Positions 47,011 through 56,103 of a stretch of DNA of 64,000 nucleotides are shown piece by piece. The DNA comes from Paenibacillus polymyxa. GTDB taxonomy: Bacteria > Bacillota > Bacilli > Paenibacillales > Paenibacillaceae. The number at the start of each line of letters is the position of its first letter. The stretch's first letter is position 1. Below the pieces are notes generated by a model. The model had not been told where the DNA came from, did no database searches, and was given only the letters and a program-made list of their open reading frames with translations. The stretch covers positions 434,001 through 498,000 of the forward strand of contig NZ_JAGGNR010000011.1 of assembly GCF_018614975.1 (NCBI RefSeq). Reading direction: 5' to 3'. The position numbers and the translations under genes are program-made.

Positions 47011-48115
47011 AGTAATCGGACCATGAATATATTTGTCCATTGTAGAAGGTTACGTAGGTATTTCCATAGACCCAAATATCAATAGAACCTAATGAACTAG
47101 TAGAGTTACTGGTGCTATTTGGACTCCCCCAAGAAAGTAACACTTGATTAAACGTCATCCCTAATTTGATCTTTTGCTGACTAATAAGTTTCCAGACGTT
47201 TGAAGGCCAGCCTGGGTAATCTTTTTTAGGATCACTGTCATAGAACAACCCTTTAATAAAATCATTTGGCTCGTCTGTAACAGGCAACTTGAACGTAACC
47301 GATTTTCCACTAGCTCTTTTGGCTTTCACAATCACATTATTATTTTTAATATCAACGGAAAGAATTTTTATTTTTTCTAAATGATAAAGTGGATTTGAAT
47401 TAGGTAAATTATTTTTGTTAGCCCAATATTCGCCCCCCTTAAAAGCTATATGTATGAAATGTTCGTAATCAAAATAATAACAAAAATTCGAAAATCCAAT
47501 GTCTTTATATATGTATTCTGTAACGGTCTTTCCACTTGCTGATTGTATAGTTACTTCCGTGAGTTGATAAAGTTGCGTCATGCCAACGATCCAGCCAGGT
47601 TGATCTAGCGCATAGGAGTATACTTTTGATCCAAAAACGGAACGATATGCTTTGGGAACACTAAGGACTCCGTTCATTAATTTCTTTGTCCGTGTTGCTC
47701 CATCCTCGTCTCCCCATATAAATGCCACCATTAAATCATCTTCATTCCTACCTGAGTAACCGGAAACCTTTAAAAACTTCTCATATGATATGTAGGTTGT
47801 TCCTTTGTACAATATGGTGTCTTTCTTACTTACTTGTTCTTTCTTTAATTTGGTTTTGACTTCAAATCCATTTCCTACATCAATAAGTGAACCGATTTGT
47901 TTGAACATTTTGATAGGGATGTAGAGGGTATCATTATCCGCTAAATATGCTTGATCTTTGGAACTTGCAAGCTTTCCATCAATGAATACAGTGTATTCAA
48001 TATCACGGTAAGACTCAGCTAGAGGATTCCCAGCCGCTAACATGTGAGACGGAAGTAATATGAACAGTAAACTAAAACTAATAAAAATACAGATCAATTT
48101 CTTAAAACTATTCAT
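47009..48115 (-). CDS. Secreted stalk-domain (copper amine oxidase N-like) protein
   Basis: 368 residues with a signal peptide (cleavage expected after LAA near residue 28). Residues 40-125 resemble one copy of the copper amine oxidase N-terminal domain that Paenibacillus uses as a wall-associated stalk (VFIDGKLASSKDQAYLADNDTLYIPIKMF). The rest is unassigned; the final 60 residues (KLGMTFNQVLLSWGSPN to a closing W-S-D-Y) resemble a small SmpA/OmlA-like motif. It is noticeably more AT-rich than its neighbours, which suggests a separate origin. Confidence 0.7.
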   Translation of the reverse strand: MNSFKKLICIFISFSLLFILLPSHMLAAGNPLAESYRDIEYTVFIDGKLASSKDQAYLADNDTLYIPIKMFKQIGSLIDVGNGFEVKTKLKKEQVSKKDTILYKGTTYISYEKFLKVSGYSGRNEDDLMVAFIWGDEDGATRTKKLMNGVLSVPKAYRSVFGSKVYSYALDQPGWIVGMTQLYQLTEVTIQSASGKTVTEYIYKDIGFSNFCYYFDYEHFIHIAFKGGEYWANKNNLPNSNPLYHLEKIKILSVDIKNNNVIVKAKRASGKSVTFKLPVTDEPNDFIKGLFYDSDPKKDYPGWPSNVWKLISQQKIKLGMTFNQVLLSWGSPNSTSNSTSSLGSIDIWVYGNTYVTFYNGQIYSWSDY

Positions 48116-48281
48116 CGCAGATTCTCCTCGTATAGTATTTTTTTACCTTAAAACTATAGCATGAAGCTAACGGTCATAACCAGAAATTATTTGCTTGATC
48201 TGATTTGCTCAACATTTGATCCTCATTGTCCGATATATAATAAGTACGCCTAAGTGATCCGAATTGAAAGGAGCACAGAAC

Positions 48282-48464
48282 ATGGATATTGCAGCATTAT
48301 CAATGGCGATGAGCCAAGCTTCAGTAGTGCAGTCGGCAAGCTTGCAAGTGATGTCGATTACGAAAGACATGGCACAGCAACAAGGCCAGCAGATGGCGGA
48401 AATGTTGAAGTCAGTGCCTGCTCCTCATCCCAATCTGGGTGGAAGTCTCGATCTTTCGGTTTAG
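48282..48464 (+). CDS. YjfB-family putative motility protein
   Basis: 60 residues matching the YjfB family across its length (MDIAALSMAMSQ start, repeated polar/hydrophobic helix, MLKSVPAPHPNLGGSLDL end). In Bacillus subtilis yjfB belongs to the sigma-D motility regulon; its function is unknown. The ATG at 48282 follows AAGGAG by 9 bases. Confidence 0.85.
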   Translation: MDIAALSMAMSQASVVQSASLQVMSITKDMAQQQGQQMAEMLKSVPAPHPNLGGSLDLSV

Positions 48465-48514
48465 TTGAAATTACAGCATGTGTCCTCATGTAACACCCAT
48501 TGCAGCAAGCAAAA

Positions 48515-48564
48515 CCAAAACAGCCCCAATTCGAATGAATTGAGGCCGTTTTGGTTGTTTTTTT
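48515..48564 (+). terminator. Terminator after the yjfB-like gene
   Basis: CCAAAACAGCCCCAATTC pairs with GAATTGAGGCCGTTTTGG, followed by a long T-run. Confidence 0.92.
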
Positions 48565-48608
48565 CTTATTACTCATTCCGAAATTACGATCTTTTTATTA
48601 CGATCTTC

Positions 48609-49346
48609 TCAGCGAAACTTTGACAAACTTGGCAATCTGCCTTCAAAGGGTAGCGTATCCTTCAATGTCCATAACTCATCGTAACTGGAAATCTGAAAAT
48701 CGGCTTTGGACAAGTCCTGGTTGCCTGATCCCGGATTGCGATAGCCCATGCAGCGCATGCCTGCACTTTTGGCGGCCTGAACACCATTGCGAGAGTCCTC
48801 GATCACCAGACAATTCGACGGGGATGCGCCAATCATTTCAGCTGTGGTCAGGAAAATATCTGGTGCCGGCTTGCCGTTTGTAACTTCCTCTCCTGTCATT
48901 CGTACCTCAAAGTATTGCCCAAGTCCGGTCTTGTCCATGATCAAATCGATCAGTGCACGTGGAGAGGAAGAAGCAACGGCTATGGGAATGTCCTGCTCAT
49001 GCAGCCAGCTTAACCAGCGTTCCACGGAAGGCATTGCCGTCAGATTCTTATGGGCAAGCATGGTTTGCATCACATTATGCTGATGATAAGCAAATATTTC
49101 TTCCAGCGTAGCTGTCAGCTGATGTTTGTCCAATACTTGCTGCCACATGGATTCCAGCGTAACTCCAACATAGGTATGATGTTCTTCATCAGTCACCCTT
49201 GCGCCAAAATGGGCAAAAGAGCTACGCTCAATCTCGAAATAAATCGGTTCGCTGTCAATCAGTACACCATCCATGTCAAAAATGACTGCTTGAATGATGT
49301 CATCATTGGGTGCTCCCAGTCTGTTAGATTCTTTGTTTGCTGCCAT
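48609..49346 (-). CDS. HAD phosphatase, beta-phosphoglucomutase-like
   Basis: 245 residues with the HAD type IA/beta-PGM layout: motif I DMDGVLIDSEP (residues 24-34), a four-helix cap, motif II ASSSPR, a Lys in GKPAPDIFL and motif IV VIEDSRNG. It may dephosphorylate a sugar or polyol phosphate. It is 71 bases downstream of the zinc dehydrogenase on the same strand and has its own AGGAGGAG, so it is plausibly the last gene of the MFS-aminotransferase-dehydrogenase group. An azasugar-type route needs exactly one such phosphatase. Confidence 0.85.
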   Translation of the reverse strand: MAANKESNRLGAPNDDIIQAVIFDMDGVLIDSEPIYFEIERSSFAHFGARVTDEEHHTYVGVTLESMWQQVLDKHQLTATLEEIFAYHQHNVMQTMLAHKNLTAMPSVERWLSWLHEQDIPIAVASSSPRALIDLIMDKTGLGQYFEVRMTGEEVTNGKPAPDIFLTTAEMIGASPSNCLVIEDSRNGVQAAKSAGMRCMGYRNPGSGNQDLSKADFQISSYDELWTLKDTLPFEGRLPSLSKFR

Positions 49347-49417
49347 GTTGTACTCCTCCTCCAGGGTTGTGTAAACATATATCTCTAATGTAATCCATTC
49401 ATGGTTAACCTTCCACT

Positions 49418-50467
49418 TTAGAAACTGGAACCGCTGGATTGCAGCACAACTTTAATGGCATGTGAAGAGGCTTGAAGTGTGCGTCCCTGAATATCGCAGC
49501 CAAGTGTGCGGAATGCCTCTTCGTAATCCTCCAACGGGAAGGAGTGGGTGATGATTTTTTTTGCCGGAATAATCCCTTGTTCAATCATATAATGTGCGGT
49601 AGCAAATGTCCCCAGAGAATCGATGGAACCAATAATTTTCAGACTGCGGTCCACAACTTCCTTGGGATTGAATGATGTGATTCCATCTCTCAGCCCAACC
49701 AGCATCAGGTAACCTCCGCTGGCGAGCTGGGAAAGCACTTGTGTGCCCACAACACCTGTTGTATCCACGATCATATCAACCTGGTGGGTTGCGGGTGACA
49801 GTGATTCTATTGCATTTTCGAAGGAAGAATGAACCTCCCAACGATCGGGTGAAATGGAACCGGCAATGGCTAAGCGTTCTTCGGAGATGTCGACCAGACA
49901 GCCGGTGACCCCTTTGGAAGCGAGCGCGTAGCTGTACAGAATGCCAATCGGACCAGCGCCGAGGATAATTGTTCTGAAATTCGGTAGTAAATGGATCTGA
50001 TTAATCCCCGTCAGCATACAGCTGAGCGGTTCCGTCAAAGTTGCTTCCTCATAGCTCACATGATCCTTCAATTTGTACAAAAAGCGATCCTCGGTCACAT
50101 AATAATCTGTAAATGTTCCGTCAGCACTCACACCTGTCTCGGTAACAGACTTGTGTGTGCAATGATTTTGTCTGCCTGTTCTGCACATGTCACATTGTCC
50201 GCAATAGTAGGTAGGGTCGATCACAACGCGGTCGCCCGGTTGTAATGTCGTTACCGCAGAGCCAACATCAATGACTTCACCGGCAGACTCATGACCGAGG
50301 ATGACAGAAGGAACCGCATGATATTTACCGCTGACGATGCCTAGATCGGTACCACATACTCCGGTTGCTCGAATACGAACCAACAGCTGATTATCTCTTG
50401 TAATTACCGGTACAGGCCGATCCTCAAGCGCCACATCCCAAGCCGATTTGTATACCAATGCAAGCAT
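49418..50467 (-). CDS. Zinc-dependent medium-chain dehydrogenase (sorbitol/threonine dehydrogenase type)
   Basis: 349 residues. The catalytic zinc ligands are C38 (GVCGTD) and H59/E60 (GHES), the structural zinc ligands C89, C92, C95 and C103, and the NAD-binding GAGPIG motif is near residue 170. The family oxidises polyols or amino-polyols; GutB1 in azasugar clusters belongs to this class. It follows the aminotransferase gene on the same strand, separated by a structured repeat. A perfect AAGGAGG precedes the ATG. Confidence 0.87.
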   Translation of the reverse strand: MLALVYKSAWDVALEDRPVPVITRDNQLLVRIRATGVCGTDLGIVSGKYHAVPSVILGHESAGEVIDVGSAVTTLQPGDRVVIDPTYYCGQCDMCRTGRQNHCTHKSVTETGVSADGTFTDYYVTEDRFLYKLKDHVSYEEATLTEPLSCMLTGINQIHLLPNFRTIILGAGPIGILYSYALASKGVTGCLVDISEERLAIAGSISPDRWEVHSSFENAIESLSPATHQVDMIVDTTGVVGTQVLSQLASGGYLMLVGLRDGITSFNPKEVVDRSLKIIGSIDSLGTFATAHYMIEQGIIPAKKIITHSFPLEDYEEAFRTLGCDIQGRTLQASSHAIKVVLQSSGSSF

Positions 50468-50552
50468 GATATAACCTCCTTGTAATTATATAAAATATAA
50501 AAATAGCGATTCATCTTAAAATAGTTTTTTCAAGATACGAAAGTAATGAAGG

Positions 50553-50720
50553 GGACGAAATCGATTCTGGAGAAGCGAAGCGTTCGCCTCAAAGCTTTCT
50601 GAAAGAAAGCTACTTCGGAAGCACACGCTATCAACGGATTTTTCCCTTGGGAAAGGGAAATCAAGAAAATCCGTTGATAACAGCGATCATAAGAACGATT
50701 CGTAACCGAAACGACCACTT
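50553..50720. repeat. Structured intergenic repeat-like element with three hairpins
   Basis: Three inverted repeats stand in line: GCGAA/TTCGC (50575/50583), AGCTTTCT/AGAAAGCT (50593/50604) and the perfect 14-bp TATCAACGGATTTT/AAAATCCGTTGATA (50629/50666), with an inner TTCCC/GGGAA. There is no coding potential and no T-run. The form resembles dispersed intergenic elements of Paenibacillus genomes, but only this copy is present in the window. Confidence 0.55.
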
Positions 50721-50742
50721 CGAACAGTTGCATTGAAATGTT

Positions 50743-51981
50743 TTAATTAACGCTGGCGAGCACTGAATCCAGCCGCTCTACAATCTCAACCAGTTCGTCT
50801 TCGGTTGTGGTAAGGGAAGGCCGGACCTTAACAACGTTGCCGAAGCCATATCTTGAACTTCTCAAGATCAGATGTTCATCTGTAAAAGCGCGGTCAACAA
50901 TGGCATTGGTTTTTAGCGTATCGGGTTCATTACCGTCAGCTACGATCTCTAACCCCCACATTAACCCGACACCACGAGCTTCACCGATACTTGGGTATTT
51001 CATAGCCAATTCTTGCAGCAATTCACCCAAAATTTCACCTTTGCGTTTCACGGCATCCAGAAACCCAGGCTCGGATACCACTTCCAAGGTGGATTTGGCA
51101 GCGGTTACGGAGATCAGATTGCTTCCTGAGGTGAAGGAGTGTTCGTGTTTTTCGAGCACATTCAGCCGGGATTGCATTAATACCGCAGCAACAGGTACGC
51201 CGATTCCGCCAAGACCTTTCGCTAGGGTAATCATATCAGGCTGGATATCAAACAGTTCGCTGGCGAACATCGTTCCGGTACGACCGATTCCTGTCTGCAC
51301 TTCGTCAGCAATGAGAATAATATTGTACTCATCACACAGTTTACGCAGACGTTTGAAATATCCAGCGGGAGGGATGATATTGCCGCCATTCCCGAGTATG
51401 GGTTCGATAATCATGCAGGCGACTGAGCCGGAACTTGCATATTCTATCGCATCAGATATAGCTTCAACACATTGATAGCCGCAGTCTCCATTTGAGGATT
51501 TGAATGGGCAGCGATAACAGTATGGGGCAGGTACATGGAGAGCGTTAGCCACAGCCGAATTGGGAAAGCGTTTCCGCCGGAAGGCATTCCCCGAAATCCC
51601 GGTGGCAAATTGGGTCTGCCCATGATGGGACAGATACAGGCTGATGATGTCTGTCGATTCGGTATACTTCTGCGCAATTTTGGTTGCACATTCGTTTGCA
51701 GTTGAACCAGTGATATCCCGCATCCATCCGGCATTAATGTCGTTTGGAGCATATTCGATTAAGTGATCAAGCACTTCATTTACGTACGGTTCGGTGAAGG
51801 AGGAAGACATATGCGTCAGATTGCCGACTTGTTCCTGAATTTTGCTGACAACATGTGGGTGATTATAGCCCAGTGACAGATTAAACGTGCCCGACACGCC
51901 ATCTAGGTATTCCACACCTGAATCGTCAATCAACTTAATCCCTTTTCCGGCTATGAAGCGGTTGTTGGTTAAAGTTTGCAT
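50743..51981 (-). CDS. Class III PLP-dependent aminotransferase
   Basis: 412 residues of the class III (omega) aminotransferase family. The PLP lysine is K255 (LAKGLGG), the cofactor-ring Asp is D226 (IADEVQTGIGRTG), and a cysteine group C155, C158, C167, C171 (CYRC..CGYQC) could hold a metal. The amino acceptor is not determinable. GabT1 of the Bacillus azasugar pathway, which aminates fructose 6-phosphate, is also class III. GGAGG lies 7 bases before the ATG. It follows the MFS gene by 90 bases on the same strand. Confidence 0.88.
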   Translation of the reverse strand: MQTLTNNRFIAGKGIKLIDDSGVEYLDGVSGTFNLSLGYNHPHVVSKIQEQVGNLTHMSSSFTEPYVNEVLDHLIEYAPNDINAGWMRDITGSTANECATKIAQKYTESTDIISLYLSHHGQTQFATGISGNAFRRKRFPNSAVANALHVPAPYCYRCPFKSSNGDCGYQCVEAISDAIEYASSGSVACMIIEPILGNGGNIIPPAGYFKRLRKLCDEYNIILIADEVQTGIGRTGTMFASELFDIQPDMITLAKGLGGIGVPVAAVLMQSRLNVLEKHEHSFTSGSNLISVTAAKSTLEVVSEPGFLDAVKRKGEILGELLQELAMKYPSIGEARGVGLMWGLEIVADGNEPDTLKTNAIVDRAFTDEHLILRSSRYGFGNVVKVRPSLTTTEDELVEIVERLDSVLASVN

Positions 51982-52071
51982 ACGATTTCCTCCAATATAA
52001 TGGTGTAATAGCTCGAATGAAGCTCAACAATCCCGGATGATGCGGGCATCACCTCCCTTAAGAAACGATGT

Positions 52072-53280
52072 TTACATTTCCTTGTTATGTTGTGAGAGAG
52101 CAACACGTACTGCATTATTTTTTACAGTCCATAGATAAGAGACCATCAATGTGAGCAGCAAGATCAGACAGAATCCGGCCAAAATCCAGATTGTATTCAC
52201 GACAGGCCCTGTGCTCATACTCCATCCAGTCACATACTGCAAGATGGCACCTCCAATACCACCTGATGCGATCAGGATACTGGTTGTCCGCTCGGTCATA
52301 CCAGGAATTAGAATATTTGCATAGACCAGTGCGATACAGAACAGGCCTGACATGAACAGACCGGTTCCGAAGATGAGCACATACGTTGCCCATTGTCCAG
52401 TTACAAATACCATAGCGACTGTGAACAAAAGCGTGCCAACCGTACTCCAGATCAGGAAAGGCATATAGTTGACGGCTTCCGCTATTTTCCCGGAGAAAAG
52501 ACGACCGATGATCATCGCAATCCACAGGATGGAGACACTCAGCGATGCGACAGATTCCTGAAGGTGCAGTCGTTCTACAAGAATGGAGGGCAGGAAGTTC
52601 ATCAATCCCAGTTCCAATCCCATGTAGATGAAAAAGAAGATGACGAAGATTGTCAGCAGACCCAGATGTTTTCTCGAATATCGGGCTTTACCTGCTGCAT
52701 GTGCCACTGTATTCTCGCCAGCCTGTTCCAGATATAGTGCGGCTGAACGGGGCATGGTGATCCACAGCAGCATGAGAACCAGTGACAACACGGCCACTGT
52801 GTAAAAAGTAAGATACCACAGATCCATCCAGATAAATAAAGCAGCGACAGCGGGGATGAGAAGTGCTCCAAGAGCAAAGAAGACATCCAGCTTGGACATG
52901 GCGACCGCTTTTTGATTCTCAGTGAATTCGATCGTAAATGCACCTACAGAGGGTTCAATGATACCTGAGCCGAAGCCTATGAGAATGGTAAGTAGAAGAA
53001 CGACAGTCCAGGAAGGCAAAAATCCGAGAACAGCATAAGCAGCTACAATGCAGACAAGCGCAATCAGCAGCATGGATTTTCTTCCGATGCGGGCAGTCAT
53101 TGAAGGAGCGACAAGCACCCCTACAAGAAAACCGAGGAACTGCAAAAAGAGTAAAAAGCCGCCATCACTGTAACCGCGCCCATAGTGTGACAACACCACG
53201 GGTAAAAGAGCCCCCATTACTACGCTGGTTATGCCGATTAATAGATAAAAACCGCAGCTTAAAGCGAAAATTCGTCTCAT
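52072..53280 (-). CDS. MFS transporter
   Basis: 402 residues with twelve predicted membrane helices and the MFS loop motif ARIGRKSM between helices 2 and 3 (about residues 63-70). It resembles FucP/YfkF-like sugar or drug transporters. AGGAGG is 7 bases before the ATG. As first gene of the strand-uniform group with an aminotransferase, dehydrogenase and phosphatase, it may export their product or import a precursor (inference). Confidence 0.85.
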   Translation of the reverse strand: MRRIFALSCGFYLLIGITSVVMGALLPVVLSHYGRGYSDGGFLLFLQFLGFLVGVLVAPSMTARIGRKSMLLIALVCIVAAYAVLGFLPSWTVVLLLTILIGFGSGIIEPSVGAFTIEFTENQKAVAMSKLDVFFALGALLIPAVAALFIWMDLWYLTFYTVAVLSLVLMLLWITMPRSAALYLEQAGENTVAHAAGKARYSRKHLGLLTIFVIFFFIYMGLELGLMNFLPSILVERLHLQESVASLSVSILWIAMIIGRLFSGKIAEAVNYMPFLIWSTVGTLLFTVAMVFVTGQWATYVLIFGTGLFMSGLFCIALVYANILIPGMTERTTSILIASGGIGGAILQYVTGWSMSTGPVVNTIWILAGFCLILLLTLMVSYLWTVKNNAVRVALSQHNKEM

Positions 53281-53622
53281 CCGTTAGCCTCCTGAGGTGG
53301 ATATAAATTTAATATTATGTAATAAATGTATCTTTCGTATATAACTTATACCATAATCATGAAATTGTACATGCTTTTTATTGTAAAATAATGTTATATT
53401 TTGGCGAATAAATCAAGTTTATCGAATCGTGTTATCCTAAATTGATTTTGTGTCGAAAGGATAGATATGATCAAATCAATATGACCTTTTAACAATGTTT
53501 GGCATGTGTATTGATCAGGAATTGTAAAATGTGCATAATAAAAAACGTTCCCTGTCTGAGTAGACGGGAAACGTTCTGATTAGCCGTTCTATATGATGAC
53601 ACCTGACCTCAACATATCACCA
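53281..53622. other. AT-rich intergenic region upstream of the MFS operon
   Basis: No gene. It should hold the minus-strand promoter of the MFS-aminotransferase group, but no clear -35/-10 pair was decided. Near 53543 lies the terminator of the next minus-strand gene. Confidence 0.5.
53538..53575 (-). terminator. Terminator after the DUF1963-like gene
   Basis: Read on the minus strand, AACGTTTCCCGTCT pairs with AGACAGGGAACGTT and is followed by a T-run. Confidence 0.85.
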
Positions 53623-54255
53623 TTAAGCAGTCTGTACAAAGAAAATTCCATCGAATGGTGCGTGAGCAGACGCGGGACCTCTTCGCAAAAATAAATAACC
53701 GTTTGCATCGGGAAGACCCAATATATCCCGATAAGGTTCAGGAAAATCTCCGGAATATATTTGACACACCAGTTGATGTTCCTCTAGCAAATGGTCAATC
53801 CCTTTCACACCGTTTGGTAAAGTGGGAGAGAAAAATGAAAATGCAGGAAACTCCTGATCGTGAAGCTCCATTTCAATCAAACGTATGCCGCTTAATGGAA
53901 TGGGTGGAACGGGACATACGGAAGTGAGTGGATTCGAAGATACCGACACATAAGTGCATCCGGCGAGAATATTCTCGCTCCATTCCAGCTCATCTCCGGT
54001 ATAGGTTACCTGATCCAGAAAATATTCTGAGGCGGAGTAGGTCGAGAAGACCGAGATATATTTGTTTTGTGGCAAAGAAGGGATATGAACCTGCTGTGAA
54101 AATGTATTGCAATTGATGGAGAACAGATGTAATAAAGGCTGCCCCTCAGGATTGAGCGGCCAGTCGCAAACGTATGCCATTTCTCCACCAATCCACATGC
54201 CAGAGTCTTGGTTTGGATCATCGGGGTCAATTGTAAATCGAGTAACTTTGTACAT
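53623..54255 (-). CDS. DUF1963 (YwqG-like) protein
   Basis: 210 residues, soluble. The Pro/Trp/Gly-rich pattern (GMWIGGEMAYVCDWPLNPEGQPLLHLFSINC) near the N-terminus and LGLPDANGYLFLRR..FDGIFFVQTA at the end are those of the DUF1963/YwqG family, whose function is unknown. YwqG-like genes often lie near toxin-immunity loci, but none is seen beside it. A weak GGAG precedes the ATG. It is monocistronic. Confidence 0.7.
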   Translation of the reverse strand: MYKVTRFTIDPDDPNQDSGMWIGGEMAYVCDWPLNPEGQPLLHLFSINCNTFSQQVHIPSLPQNKYISVFSTYSASEYFLDQVTYTGDELEWSENILAGCTYVSVSSNPLTSVCPVPPIPLSGIRLIEMELHDQEFPAFSFFSPTLPNGVKGIDHLLEEHQLVCQIYSGDFPEPYRDILGLPDANGYLFLRRGPASAHAPFDGIFFVQTA

Positions 54256-54459
54256 GAGAGACTCCTTTCAAAGTGTATTTTGGCTTTCCTATATACCGTT
54301 GTATGTGTTTTCATATAACCAATCATTGCTTCGTTTCAGTATAAATGAGATGATGTGGAATGAAAATCAGTACAAGGTACTAACTCTTATATGAAGTAAA
54401 TGAATGTATCATTAAATCAATGAACCAGCAGATATATTACAGATGAGAAGCGGTGACAC

Positions 54460-55155
54460 ATGTTAATTAACAAATACATAAGTGAAAAGGGATTCTGCTC
54501 CCGCAGGGAAACGAACCGTTTAATTGCAGCTGGACGTATAACGATCAATGGCAGGATATGTGAAAAAGGGGAGGATGTTGAACCTCATGATGTGGTACTC
54601 ATTGATGGGAAGGAGATTCCTCGTAATGACAGCGAACCTGTCTACATTGCTCTGAACAAACCCATCGGTATTGTCTGCACAGCAGCAGAACATGTGGAGG
54701 GGAACATTATTCAATATATGAATTATCCTTCTCGCATATTTGCGATAGGCAGGCTGGATAAGGCATCTGAGGGGTTGATTCTGCTTACGAATGACGGAGG
54801 CATTGTGAACAAGATGATGCGTTCGGAGCATAATCATGATAAAGAATATGTAGTGACTGTAGACAAACCCATAACCGACGAATTTGTAAAGTCCATGTCT
54901 GATGGCGTTGAAATTCTGGATGTGGTGACCAAGCCCTGCGAAGTGTATAGGCAAAGTGACAATGTATTTCGTATTATTCTGACACAGGGTCTCAACCTGC
55001 AGATCCGCAGAATGTGCAAAGCTTTGGGGTATCGAGTCCTGAAGCTGGAGCGCGTGCGAATTATGAATATTACGCTGGATCAACTGGAGCGGGGGCAATG
55101 GCGTCATCTGGAGCAAGATGAACTGGAGATTCTGATGTCTCAATTAAATTATTAG
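54460..55155 (+). CDS. rluF: 23S rRNA pseudouridine synthase (RluF/RluB type)
   Basis: 231 residues: an S4 RNA-binding domain (1-55) and the RsuA/RluB-type catalytic domain with the nucleophilic Asp100 in GRLDKASEGL. The C-terminal ILTQGLNLQIRRMCKALG block favours RluF, which modifies U2604 of 23S rRNA and U35 of tRNA-Tyr. The ATG follows GAAGCGGTGA, only a weak ribosome binding site. It is convergent with the EamA transporter gene; they share a terminator. Confidence 0.88.
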   Translation: MLINKYISEKGFCSRRETNRLIAAGRITINGRICEKGEDVEPHDVVLIDGKEIPRNDSEPVYIALNKPIGIVCTAAEHVEGNIIQYMNYPSRIFAIGRLDKASEGLILLTNDGGIVNKMMRSEHNHDKEYVVTVDKPITDEFVKSMSDGVEILDVVTKPCEVYRQSDNVFRIILTQGLNLQIRRMCKALGYRVLKLERVRIMNITLDQLERGQWRHLEQDELEILMSQLNY

Positions 55156-55168
55156 TAAAAAATGAAGC

Positions 55169-55201
55169 AAACACTAACCCCTATGCAGATTAGTGTTTTT
55201 G
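55169..55201. terminator. Bidirectional terminator between rluF and the EamA gene
   Basis: AAACACTAA pairs with TTAGTGTTT, with A- and T-runs on either side. Confidence 0.8.
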
Positions 55202-56103
55202 TTGTTAAGCTTGTGTCCTTTTCGCTCTGAAATGTAAGAGCCAAATAGGGTTAAGAACGCCCCGAGTATGATCACCCAGGTTATCCGTTCCTGAAGAATT
55301 AGTGCAGATGACACGACAGTAATGACAGGCACCAGATAGATGTAGACACTCGTTTTGATAGCTCCGAGAAGATTCACGGCCCGGTTCCAGGTCACGAAAC
55401 ATAACGCGGAGGCACCTACACCGAGGTATAGAAAATTGGAAAGATTGGTCACACTCGTGAAGCGCCCGAGATCCCAATGGAATTCAAACAGGAACAGAGC
55501 TGGCAGCATGAAGATCAGGCCATAGAAGAATACTCTGCGGGTCGCACCAATGGTGTGATAGGAAAGCTGGCCAATTTTCCGCATTAACACAGAATAAATC
55601 GCCCATACCGCAGGTGCTATGAAAGCAAGCAGATCACCTACCGGATTCAGTTGCAGAATGAAACTGCCGTTCAGTGCGATGAGAAGGATGCCGCTCAAGG
55701 CAATCCCAAATCCGATAATGAAGCGGGGAGTTAACTTCTCACCATCCAGGAAGAAGTGTGCGAGCACGGCAGTGAAGAACGGGGCAATGGAGACAATTAC
55801 ACCCACGTTGGATGCTGTTGTGTACACCAGAGCAATATTTTCAATAAGAAAATATAATGTCACCCCACATAGTCCTGCGCCGATAAATAACAACTCTTCT
55901 CTGAATGAGGTGATCCGCAGTGAACGTGGATAGATCAATAACAGTACCAAATACCCCATCAGGAAACGAAAAAATAAAATTTCTACAGGAGTGAAATCAA
56001 TCAGCAGAACCTTCGTGGAGACAAAGGTAGTTCCCCAGATCAGTATAGTAAATAAAGCGAGCAAATGTCCGGTAGTGGCATTGGTGTTATGATGACTCGT
56101 CAT
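55174..56103 (-). CDS. EamA-family (DMT) transporter
   Basis: 309 residues with ten membrane helices formed by two EamA repeats (about 12-145 and 158-295), as in RhaT/YdcZ-type metabolite exporters. Its ATG overlaps the TGA of the AraC gene by four bases (ATGA), so the two are co-translated. The substrate is unknown; the AraC partner suggests inducible export. Confidence 0.88.
   Translation of the reverse strand: MTSHHNTNATTGHLLALFTILIWGTTFVSTKVLLIDFTPVEILFFRFLMGYLVLLLIYPRSLRITSFREELLFIGAGLCGVTLYFLIENIALVYTTASNVGVIVSIAPFFTAVLAHFFLDGEKLTPRFIIGFGIALSGILLIALNGSFILQLNPVGDLLAFIAPAVWAIYSVLMRKIGQLSYHTIGATRRVFFYGLIFMLPALFLFEFHWDLGRFTSVTNLSNFLYLGVGASALCFVTWNRAVNLLGAIKTSVYIYLVPVITVVSSALILQERITWVIILGAFLTLFGSYISERKGHKLNNKNTNLHRG

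Noticed and set aside
53655-53927. 90-codon frame antisense to the DUF1963-like gene
   Set aside because: Shadow of the opposite gene; no ribosome binding site or domain.
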